DNA from: a virus
Length of the DNA stretch: 44,504 nt
Virus record (IMG/VR): IMGVR_UViG_3300046535_000383
Span: 1 to 44,504 of that record
Strand: one strand, 5' to 3'
Each line of letters starts with the position of its first letter. Positions within the stretch are counted from its first letter, which is position 1. Below, in pieces: positions 16,074 through 23,232 of the stretch. The notes beneath the pieces were generated by a model. The model did not search any database and was not told where the DNA came from. It saw nothing but the letters and a program-made list of their open reading frames with translations. The position numbers and the translations under genes were made by a program.

Positions 16074-17375
16074 CTAGAACGGGGTGGCGGAGGTGGTGAC
16101 GATCTTCGCCTGAATGGGGGACAGCTTCCCGTCCAGGGCGTCGGTCGCGTTCATGAGCGCCTTGAAGTTGCTGGCGATGGTCGCGTACGACGTGTTCGAA
16201 CCAGCCGGGGCGGCCGAGTCATACGCGATCTTCGAGCACTGGAGCACGAGCGGGTGCGCCGAATCCGCCTGCTGGTTACACGACAGGGAGATCGCGGGCT
16301 GCACGTTCGTGAGCAGGTTCGTCAAGTCAGCGTCAGCCAAGCCCTGGTAGATCGCGTTCAACGAACCAGTGACCGACAGGGGGCCGGCGAAGATCGCGGA
16401 CGGCGCGTTCGTACCATTCAGCGTGCCCACCGGGGTGACCGTGCGCTTCAAGTCCAGGGAGAAGTCCGAGTACCGGTCAGTGAACGCACCCGCGACAGTG
16501 ATACCCGCGGATGAGGGCGGGAACGGGGGCAGGGTGGACGGGGTGTTCGTCGGCGCGGTGAGCGTCTTACCGGGCAACCCCATCCATGAGGCGTCAACGG
16601 TGACCTGGTTGTCGGTTTTGAACGTGAACTTCAGGTCGGAGATGATCATGCCGGGGATCTGGATGACGTTCCCGTCGAGCTGGTACAGGAATCCGGTGTA
16701 GGAGTTGGGCTGGCCTGCGTGGGTGGCGTCGGAGGCGTTGCCGAGGGAGAGTGCGTGGATGTTACCGGCGGTCGTGGGCGGGGCCTGTGTGGCGAGGGAG
16801 ACGCCCGTGTCCGTGTAGCTGGTGCCGGTGGTGACCTTCGCAACGAGGACGTTCTCAGCGCCGGCGGCGGTGCCGCGGTAGACGTTGTAGCCGGTCGCGC
16901 CGGTCGTCGCCGTCCATGAGAGCGGCTGGGAGGACGTAGCGCCGGTGAGGGTGGCGGTGACTTCGTTGGAGCCAATGCCTTCGCCGCCCGCCGCGGTCGC
17001 GGTGACCTTCCAGAACGTGGCGCCGGCGGGGAGTGTGCCTCCCGTGGTCGCTGTCGCGCCGAGGGTCAGGGTGGGGGCCGTGAGGGGGGTGACCGTGTCC
17101 GTGCCGCCGAGGATCGCGACAAGGTGCGGGAAGATCGAGTCCGCGTAAATCATCGTCTTGTACGAAAGCTCGTCGTGGCGCATACCCTGCGTCTGTCCGT
17201 AGTCGGTGCCCATGTAGCCGCGGAGGGCCTGGTCAACGAGGGGCGTGATCTTGGGTTCCCATTTGGGGGAGTCCACGGGCACCCACATGGTGGGGGCTGC
17301 TACGGCGACACCGTACGTGGTTTCTTTGGCGTAGCCGAACCACTGCTGGCTACCCGGCCGGGGGGTGGTTGTCAT
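16074..17375 (-). CDS. major tail (tube) protein with Ig/Fn3-like insertion
   Basis: 433 aa. Residues 1-95 and about 200-433 carry the tube domain (PGSQQWFGYAKETTYGVAVAAPTMWVPV near the start, YTGFLYQLDGNVIQIPGMI in the middle). An Ig/Fn3-like domain sits between them at about 97-195 (TTGGTLPAGATFWKVTATA...ATGYNVYRG). The tube domain polymerises to form the tail. Such surface domains can bind glycans, but that is not shown here. The start follows AAGGAC. It is upstream of the chaperones. Confidence 0.85.
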   Translation of the reverse strand: MTTTPRPGSQQWFGYAKETTYGVAVAAPTMWVPVDSPKWEPKITPLVDQALRGYMGTDYGQTQGMRHDELSYKTMIYADSIFPHLVAILGGTDTVTPLTAPTLTLGATATTGGTLPAGATFWKVTATAAGGEGIGSNEVTATLTGATSSQPLSWTATTGATGYNVYRGTAAGAENVLVAKVTTGTSYTDTGVSLATQAPPTTAGNIHALSLGNASDATHAGQPNSYTGFLYQLDGNVIQIPGMIISDLKFTFKTDNQVTVDASWMGLPGKTLTAPTNTPSTLPPFPPSSAGITVAGAFTDRYSDFSLDLKRTVTPVGTLNGTNAPSAIFAGPLSVTGSLNAIYQGLADADLTNLLTNVQPAISLSCNQQADSAHPLVLQCSKIAYDSAAPAGSNTSYATIASNFKALMNATDALDGKLSPIQAKIVTTSATPF

Positions 17376-17391
17376 GTCGGGGGTCCTTCAG

Positions 17392-17724
17392 TTAGGCGGT
17401 GGGTTCGGCCGGGGCGGGTGCGCCTTCGGCGGTCATGGTGTCGGGTGCCGGGTCGGCGGGTGCGTCGGAGCGGAACTCGATGACGGGCTCAGGGGCGGGG
17501 ATCGGGGAGCCGTCCGCGTTGATGGGCTGCGGCTCCGGCTCGACTTCGGTGAGTTCCGGGTGGTCGTACGGCTCGTCCGTGCGGACAGCGTCCCCGGGGC
17601 TGGCTTCGAGGGTGGCACCGTACGGCGGCTCGTTGCCGGCATCGGTCAGGAGTGCGGCGTTGACGCCCTGTGAGAGCCCGGCCAGTACCCGCGGGTACGC
17701 TCCGGTGAAGTGGTATTCGGTCAT
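17392..17724 (-). CDS. hypothetical acidic Pro-rich protein of the connector region
   Basis: 110 aa. The N-terminus (YHFTGAYPRVLAGLSQGVNA) looks folded. The rest is rich in Pro, Glu, Asp and Ala (ELTEVEPEPQPINADGSPIP) and probably disordered. It begins after TAGGAG with the CCGCC-ATG spacing typical of this phage and sits between the basic repeat protein and the tail tube gene. Its strong negative charge is opposite to the neighbouring basic protein; a pairing is speculation. Confidence 0.7.
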   Translation of the reverse strand: MTEYHFTGAYPRVLAGLSQGVNAALLTDAGNEPPYGATLEASPGDAVRTDEPYDHPELTEVEPEPQPINADGSPIPAPEPVIEFRSDAPADPAPDTMTAEGAPAPAEPTA

Positions 17725-17735
17725 GGCGGGTTCTC

Positions 17736-18275
17736 CTAGAACATGGACAGGTAGGACGCGGACGAAATGGGCGCGGCCTTCGGTTTCGGTGGGCGGACAT
17801 GCCCGCGGTGGTGCGTGGACGGCTTGCGGCCGAGGAAGCGGCGGTGCTGCCCGGGTTTGACGTGCCGGCCGTGGTATTTGCGGCCCTTGAACTTGCGGTG
17901 CAGACCCTTCGGCATCACGCGCTTGTGCAGGGACTTCTTCCGGCCCTTGAACTTGCGGTGATGGAAGGCGCGTTTGCCGTGGCGGCCCTTCAAGGCTTTG
18001 CGGATCGCGTGGCCGCGGGCGGCGCGGGGGCCGACATGTTTCTTCCGTCCAAGGAAGCGGCGGTGACGGCCGGTCTTGCTGGTGCGCGCCTTCGTCGTGG
18101 TGACCCCGGCGAGGCGGCGGTGCGCGGCGGCAGCCGCAGTACTGGTCTTGCCACGAATACCCGCGTAACGGCGGTGATAGTGGCGCCGGACCTGCGTTTT
18201 ACGGCGGACGTGCTGGTGGGTGACCGTCCTGCCGGTACGGCCGCGGCGGGCATGGCTGGAACGGACCCTAACCAT
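17736..18275 (-). CDS. very basic Arg/Lys/His-rich repeat protein
   Basis: 179 aa, with about half the residues Arg, Lys, His or Gly and only a few acidic ones. The octamer H-R-[RK]-F-[LK]-G-R-K occurs four times (HRRFLGRK twice, HRKFKGRK twice). At DNA level a 20-base block recurs 60 bases apart (17881 and 17941) and a 14-base block 219 bases apart. The start overlaps the upstream connector stop as TGATG, so it is translated with the head-tail genes. The composition suggests nucleic-acid binding, as in histone-H1-like or protamine-like proteins, but no domain is recognised. Possible roles are a virion DNA-condensing or portal-exit protein, both inferred. Confidence 0.75.
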   Translation of the reverse strand: MVRVRSSHARRGRTGRTVTHQHVRRKTQVRRHYHRRYAGIRGKTSTAAAAAHRRLAGVTTTKARTSKTGRHRRFLGRKKHVGPRAARGHAIRKALKGRHGKRAFHHRKFKGRKKSLHKRVMPKGLHRKFKGRKYHGRHVKPGQHRRFLGRKPSTHHRGHVRPPKPKAAPISSASYLSMF

Positions 18276-18769
18276 CAGGCGGGCACGATCTCGGCGACCT
18301 TGAACTCGACCCGCACCCAGTTACGGACTTTCCCGCCGCCATGGTCCCAGTGGGGCAGGTCCTGGCTGATCTGTATGCCCTGGTCCTGGTTGCCGGCCTC
18401 AAAGATGACGGTCCCGTTGGTCCCGAACGCCCGGTCGGAGCGGATCTTCGTCACCACGGCGTCAAGGAGGGTGTCGAGGCCGTCCACCCACACGTCCTTC
18501 GACGCGACGTCGGAGGGGATGACGAACTGGTACAGCAGCACCAGGGACGCGGTGTAATCGACCTGTTTGAAACCGCCGTGATCCCCGCCGAGACTGATCC
18601 GCGACTCACTGGAGTGGTCAAGGTGCAGGAAACCCGGGGTGCCGGGCAGGCCGTTCGTCTGCCAGTTGTCGCCGGTCATCTCCCACGGCGCGTCCTTGTA
18701 CAGGGTGGTGAGCCCGGTCGTCCCGGTCAGGAACGATTGCAGGGCGGCGCGGACGGTGGCACGTCCCAT
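18275..18769 (-). CDS. head-tail connector / tail terminator protein
   Basis: 164 aa. It starts MGRATVRAALQSFLTGTTGLTTLYKDAPW and continues with SRISLGGDHGGFKQVDYTASLVLLYQF, resembling tail terminator or connector proteins of siphoviruses (alpha/beta fold, about 130-170 aa). It follows the connector gene and precedes the tail tube gene, the usual place for the terminator that caps the tube. Start after AAGGAACC. Confidence 0.6.
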   Translation of the reverse strand: MGRATVRAALQSFLTGTTGLTTLYKDAPWEMTGDNWQTNGLPGTPGFLHLDHSSESRISLGGDHGGFKQVDYTASLVLLYQFVIPSDVASKDVWVDGLDTLLDAVVTKIRSDRAFGTNGTVIFEAGNQDQGIQISQDLPHWDHGGGKVRNWVRVEFKVAEIVPA

Positions 18770-18791
18770 GACGGTTCCTTAGGTTTGGAGG

Positions 18792-18829
18792 GGGTGCCCC
18801 GCCACGTATCCCCACATGAGGGGGCACCC
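18792..18829. other. GC-rich intergenic hairpin between connector genes
   Basis: GGGTGCCCC pairs with GGGGCACCC over a 20-base loop. There is no T run, so it is more likely an mRNA stability or processing element than a terminator. Confidence 0.4.
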
Positions 18830-18844
18830 GGTAGTGGGGGCCGG

Positions 18845-19771
18845 TTAGGCGGCGCGCTTGTAGTCCTCGAGCAGGTACTCAGCCATTTCCATGTCCGATG
18901 TCACGCCCGACTCGACGCCCTGGACATGCTCGGGTTGGGAGGTCGTGGAGGCGATCACAATGGACTCGGAGCCGCGGGTTTTGATCAGCGACTTGGCGAT
19001 GAGGATGACGGCCTGCTTGATTTCCTGCGGCATGTTCGTCACCGTGTCCCCGGCCGCGTACGTGCCAACGACGGGGGTGGTGATGGGGATGAGCGCGTTG
19101 GTCGCCGTGTTTGAGGGGATGTAGGCGGGATCGACGGTGACCGTCTCGGAGTTGTTCGTGTTGACCAAGTTGATTTGCTGGCCCGGCATGATCCCGAGCG
19201 TGTTCGTCACCGTGATCGACACGTCACCGGGCTTAGCGGCCGCGTACAGGGTGGTGTTCACCCAGCCGTTCACGTACTGGACCGACGCGAACCGTTTACC
19301 CTGCGCGGACTGGAACCCGGTGGTGGTGTTCCCGAGCGGGATCGTCGCGGTCTTCTTGCTGATCCAAACGTTCGACAAATCCGTCAGCGCCGCCATGCTG
19401 GCAGGGGTAGCGCCCACCGTGGCGCCGGCGACAGCAACAATCGGGGTGAAGTCCAGCGGGACCCGGATCACCGGGCCCAGGTTCGGGTCATTCTGCACCC
19501 GGTAAAAACCGGCCTGCGTGTCCAACGTTGCGCCCAACACTTTGCGGCAGATCTTGTCCGCCACGCCGGATGCGCGTTGCAACTGCATGACCAGTGCGGC
19601 GGCCTGCTGCTGCGGGGACCCGCCCGGGACCAGTTGGGTGACGTCCATGCCCGTGGGGGCGGCCTTGAACTCCGCCGGGGTCACATACAAGGACCGGGTC
19701 GCATAGGTCGTCACGTTCGGCGCCGGGACAACAATGCTCGGCGGCACGTTCTGGGTGTAAACGACAACCAC
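18845..19771 (-). CDS. head-tail connector protein (adaptor)
   Basis: 308 aa from a GTG preceded by AGGAGCCCGCC. The N-terminal part (YATRSLYVTPAEFKAAPTGMDVTQL, QLQRASGVADKICRKVLG) and C-terminal part (PQEIKQAVILIAKSLIKTRGSESIV) form the helical adaptor, recalling HK97 gp6-type proteins. A beta module (about 170-240, TTLYAAAKPGDVSITV) interrupts it and resembles the module inserted in the tail SGNH protein. It is the first gene after the major capsid. Confidence 0.65.
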   Translation of the reverse strand: MVVVYTQNVPPSIVVPAPNVTTYATRSLYVTPAEFKAAPTGMDVTQLVPGGSPQQQAAALVMQLQRASGVADKICRKVLGATLDTQAGFYRVQNDPNLGPVIRVPLDFTPIVAVAGATVGATPASMAALTDLSNVWISKKTATIPLGNTTTGFQSAQGKRFASVQYVNGWVNTTLYAAAKPGDVSITVTNTLGIMPGQQINLVNTNNSETVTVDPAYIPSNTATNALIPITTPVVGTYAAGDTVTNMPQEIKQAVILIAKSLIKTRGSESIVIASTTSQPEHVQGVESGVTSDMEMAEYLLEDYKRAA

Positions 19772-19798
19772 GGCGGGCTCCTAAGAAAGTGGGGGTAT

Positions 19799-19835
19799 CG
19801 TGCCGCCAGCGCCCGTATTGGACACTGGCGGCACG
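19799..19835 (-). terminator. hairpin after the major capsid gene
   Basis: CGTGCCGCCAG pairs with CTGGCGGCACG over a 15-base loop, 13 bases past the capsid stop. There is no T run on the - strand; it may protect or partly terminate the abundant capsid mRNA. Confidence 0.5.
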
Positions 19836-19848
19836 AAAACATCAGCCG

Positions 19849-21303
19849 TTAGGACTGGATGTTGGTCAGCACAGCCTGAGCGGCCGGCGCACGGTTCACG
19901 AGCACGGAGGCGGAGTAAACTTCGCCGTCGAACCGGGGGCCGCCACCGGCGACACCGGCGTTACGGGAAACGCCGTACTCGAAGTCCTGTACACCTTCAA
20001 GGTCGCGGAGTTCGAACACGTTGCTGATGTTCGAGTTCGGGAAGTTCACCTGGTCGGTGCGGGCGATCAGGGTACCCGGGACCATGTTCGGGTGAACCTC
20101 GATCTTCACCGGCACGCCACCGGCGGCCTTGTTGATGTAGTGGCCGATGAAGCCACCAGCGGTCACGTCGCCGCGACCATCAGAGCCGGGGGTGAAGAAC
20201 GTGGTACCGCCACCGGCGGATGCCAGGAGCAGCTTGGAGATAGCGGCCGCGTCCACGCTGGAGCACATGTAAGCGGACGGCGACAGGAATGTGCGCTGGA
20301 AGATCGAGGCGTTGAGCGCGTCGAGCTCGTTGATGTTCTGGCCGGAACCGGTGAAACCAGCGCCGTCGAGGGATGTGAAGGACGCGCCGGAGGGGACACC
20401 CGATCCTGCCTGGACGAGGCCGGACGCGCCGCCCGTTGCGTAGTCACCGGCGAGGGTGGCGAGCAGGCCGTTGAACTCCAGCGGGTTAGCGGACGAGTCC
20501 GTGGCGGGGACGGATGCGGGTGCGGTGGAGAACAGGCCCGGCAGCGCGGGGACAGCCTGGTTCGCCACGGGGATCGCCGTGATGGTGACCTTGTTGACGA
20601 CGGTCGTGGTGTAGTAGAAGTTGTTCACGAACCAGTCGTAAGCAACAGCGCCGCGGACGGCCGTGACCGTTGCCACAGCAGAGTTGGTGGTGCCGGCGCC
20701 AGTGGTGGCGGAACCGGCAGCGGATGCTGCGGTGGAACCACCGTAGTAGTAGCCGGTGCCCGTGCGGGCAGCAACCTTGACCGGGACGGCCGTGGTAGCG
20801 GCGATGGTGCCGCCCGTGGTGGACGGGGTCACGACGGGCGTGGCGGGGGTGCCCAGCGCGACGTTGGAGCCGCCGAGAGCCATCTTGTCAGCACCAACCT
20901 TGTACAGGTTCATGGCGCCGTACACTTCGATGGTCTTCGCGTCGGCGAAACCGCGGGCCTTCGCGATGGCGTCCTTGGTGACGGTGTAACCGTAGCCGAG
21001 CTTCGCGTACGCTGCGGACACGGTCATCAGGTTGTTCTTGTGCAGCGGTGCGGAGTAGTCGAACGCGGTCGCCGGGTTGGACTGCTGGTTGTTGATGTCC
21101 GTCAGCACGCGCCAGATAGCGTAGTCCGAGCCCTGGTCCGGGGCGGAGTGCGGCAGCATGTTGTAGAAGCTGGACGGTGCGGGGACGAGGGAAATAACGT
21201 CGCGCAGGTCATAGCCCTGGAGGCCGGTCTGCACGGTCATGCCCGTGGTGGTCGATTTCTTGATTGCGGCGAGGGTTTCGCTGGAGATGCCGTTGAGGTC
21301 CAC
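19849..21303 (-). CDS. major capsid protein with Ig-like insertion
   Basis: 484 aa from a GTG after AGGAACC. The N-terminal segment (KSTTTGMTVQTGLQGYDLRDVISLVPAPSSFYNMLP, DYAIWRVLTDINNQQ) and C-terminal segment (VHPNMVPGTLIARTDQVNFPNS) are characteristic of HK97-fold actinophage capsids. A Thr/Ala-rich domain at about 150-245 (TTGGTIAATTAVPVKV...AVAYDWFVNN) looks like an Ig/Fn3-like outward insertion, similar to the one in the tail tube. It follows the scaffold and forms the icosahedral shell. Confidence 0.85.
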   Translation of the reverse strand: MDLNGISSETLAAIKKSTTTGMTVQTGLQGYDLRDVISLVPAPSSFYNMLPHSAPDQGSDYAIWRVLTDINNQQSNPATAFDYSAPLHKNNLMTVSAAYAKLGYGYTVTKDAIAKARGFADAKTIEVYGAMNLYKVGADKMALGGSNVALGTPATPVVTPSTTGGTIAATTAVPVKVAARTGTGYYYGGSTAASAAGSATTGAGTTNSAVATVTAVRGAVAYDWFVNNFYYTTTVVNKVTITAIPVANQAVPALPGLFSTAPASVPATDSSANPLEFNGLLATLAGDYATGGASGLVQAGSGVPSGASFTSLDGAGFTGSGQNINELDALNASIFQRTFLSPSAYMCSSVDAAAISKLLLASAGGGTTFFTPGSDGRGDVTAGGFIGHYINKAAGGVPVKIEVHPNMVPGTLIARTDQVNFPNSNISNVFELRDLEGVQDFEYGVSRNAGVAGGGPRFDGEVYSASVLVNRAPAAQAVLTNIQS

Positions 21304-21382
21304 GAAGGTTCCTGTTCTTGGGTGTACGCCAGTAGCCCGCGTTCATTCATGCGGGCTGTTGGGGCGCGAAAGGGGTTAGGGG

Positions 21383-22852
21383 TTAGTTGGCGAAGCGGTC
21401 GAGCGTGTTCCGGTACTGATCGTCCGGGTTGACGGTGCCCTTGAGGATGGCCAGTGCCAGGGATTTCTGTGCGCTGATCCGTTCGTCCTGGGTGGTGGCC
21501 GCTTCTGCTGCCTTGCGGAGTTCGGCGTGCGGGTCGGTTTCGGTGCCGTCCCGTTTGGCGATTCCGGCTGTTCCGGTGGCACCGTTGAGGTACGGCGATT
21601 TCCGGTCGTCAGGTTCGCGCCCGTATGCGGCGACCTGTTCCTTCAAGACCTCAACCTGTCCCACCAGTTCGGCCTGTGCGGCGAGCTGCTTTGTGAGGGG
21701 TTCGAGGGCTTCTTTGAGCAGGGCGGCGATGTCGGGTGCTGCCTTCGTGACGTGTTCGGGGTCATCCTCCACGGGGGATTGGATGGTGTTGGTGCCGGGG
21801 ATGACGGTTTCGTCGGCGGCGGGGGTGGCTTCGGCTTCGACGGGGGACGCTTCGTCTACCTGGTCGGCGGCGTCCTCGTCGGCGTCGTCTTCGGTTTCTT
21901 CGATGACGGCTTCGCCGCCGTCCACGACGGTGAGGGCGCCCGGGTCTACGACACCGATAAGGTTGCCCTTGTTGTCGTACACGGCGAGCAGATTCTCAGC
22001 CTTGGCGACAGCAGCGGCACGGAGGACATCGATGCCATCAGCGCCAGCCTCCTCACCAGCCTTCGCCACGGCCTTGAGGCCATCGACAATCTCTTCGGTC
22101 TTGGTGACGCCGGCGGGGGCTGTGAAGCCCATCTGCGCCTCAATGCTGGCGATGTGGTCTGCGGGGGTTTCGGCCACGGGGGCCTCCTTCAGGATCAGGG
22201 GCGCCTCTTCGGGCGCGGGGAGGGATGCAAGGACTTTCTGGATGGCGTCAGCCGCGCCACGGAGGGCGGCTTCGTTCGCGGCGGACAGTGCCCGGCCCGC
22301 CTTGGTGATCGCCGCAATAGCTTCGACGGTGCCCAGTGCGGTGGGGTCGATGGCGGCGGCGGCCTTCGTGATCGCTGCGGCATCCCCGGCGAGGTCCACC
22401 TCAGCCTGTTCCCCGGCCGCGTACACGGCGAGGACCCGGATGGCGGCGTCGATGGAGTAGCAGGCGTCCTCAAGGTTCCAGGCGTTCTCCGCACCGTCCA
22501 TGTCACCGGTGGCGGCTTCCATGGTTTCGCGTTCCGCCAGCGTTTCGACGGCGTTCTTCGCCCGGGCGAGGATACTGATCCACTTCTGCGCGGACGCGGC
22601 GTCCACCGTCTCCCACTCCGGGGAGCCCGGCACTGCGGCGTTCAGGCCGTCATCACCGGCGAGGGGCGTGGTCACATCCGTGTCCGCCTCCTTCAACAGG
22701 GCCCGGACCTCGGCGGGGGAGAACATGTTGGTCGCCTCTTCGGCGCCCTTCATCAGGAAAAACTTGGTGCCGTTCGCTGCCTTGCCGACAAGATCCACGC
22801 GGGGAATGTCGGCGTTGACAAGCTCAGACATGTCAGCGGGGATCTCGGTCAT
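21383..22852 (-). CDS. scaffold protein
   Basis: 489 aa from an ATG overlapping the protease stop (ATGA). An in-frame upstream start would overlap the protease far more and is rejected. Residues 15-35 (IPRVDLVGKAANGTKFFLMK) match a segment that often follows XkdF-type proteases. The body is acidic and Ala/Glu-rich with predicted helices, an Asp/Glu run near 320 (EETEDDADEDAADQVDE), and a C-terminal helical coat-binding-like region. Such proteins guide capsid assembly and are removed by the protease. It sits between protease and capsid. Confidence 0.75.
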   Translation of the reverse strand: MTEIPADMSELVNADIPRVDLVGKAANGTKFFLMKGAEEATNMFSPAEVRALLKEADTDVTTPLAGDDGLNAAVPGSPEWETVDAASAQKWISILARAKNAVETLAERETMEAATGDMDGAENAWNLEDACYSIDAAIRVLAVYAAGEQAEVDLAGDAAAITKAAAAIDPTALGTVEAIAAITKAGRALSAANEAALRGAADAIQKVLASLPAPEEAPLILKEAPVAETPADHIASIEAQMGFTAPAGVTKTEEIVDGLKAVAKAGEEAGADGIDVLRAAAVAKAENLLAVYDNKGNLIGVVDPGALTVVDGGEAVIEETEDDADEDAADQVDEASPVEAEATPAADETVIPGTNTIQSPVEDDPEHVTKAAPDIAALLKEALEPLTKQLAAQAELVGQVEVLKEQVAAYGREPDDRKSPYLNGATGTAGIAKRDGTETDPHAELRKAAEAATTQDERISAQKSLALAILKGTVNPDDQYRNTLDRFAN

Positions 22853-23232
22853 GTGGTGCTCCTGCGTCGAATTGCTGAGCCTTGCGGGCTCCAGCCTGTG
22901 ATTTGGCCCTTCTGGACCATCTGCCATGCGGTTTCATCGAGGACCGCCTCCAGGACCCAGTCGCCTTGCTTCGCGACAACCGCGCCGTCGATGAGCCACG
23001 GCTCCGCGTTGCGGTAAATGTACGATGCGGTCGCTTCGGCGTGCCCCTCGGTCCCGTCCTCATGGAACATGCCGATCAGGCGCCCGCCTTTGCGGAGGAA
23101 TGTGCGGGACGCTAGCTCGAGTTCGCGGGGGGTAAAGAAGTCCCTGCCACCGTCCGCGCCCTTCGCGATCCGGGGGTCGGGTCCGGCCTGGTAGGCGAGG
23201 CCCACCACCAGCCGGTCAGGCGTTTCGGTCAT
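22849..23232 (-). CDS. prohead protease, XkdF-like (peptidase S78_2 type)
   Basis: 127 aa. It has the XkdF layout: VVGLAYQAGPDP near the start, FFTPRELELASRTFLRKGGRLIG, a His in GMFHEDG, and VVAKQGDWVLEAVLDETAWQMVQKGQITGWSPQG, where the Ser of GWSPQG is the likely nucleophile. It would cleave the scaffold and capsid during maturation. Unlike many relatives it is a separate short gene, with the scaffold in the next overlapping frame. It overlaps the portal stop (ATGA). Confidence 0.8.
   Translation of the reverse strand: MTETPDRLVVGLAYQAGPDPRIAKGADGGRDFFTPRELELASRTFLRKGGRLIGMFHEDGTEGHAEATASYIYRNAEPWLIDGAVVAKQGDWVLEAVLDETAWQMVQKGQITGWSPQGSAIRRRSTT

Noticed and set aside
17799-18557. + strand frame of 252 codons opposite the basic repeat protein
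   Set aside because: The - strand frame has TGATG coupling, the operon direction and in-frame peptide repeats; the + strand frame has none.
19789-21432. Long + strand frame (547 codons) opposite the capsid
   Set aside because: Composition (Gly/Val/Arg/Asp-rich) is that of an antisense frame; the capsid frame has clear family patterns.
21527-23017. Long + strand frame (496 codons) opposite scaffold and protease
   Set aside because: Same reason: the - strand frame has coupled starts and protease motifs.
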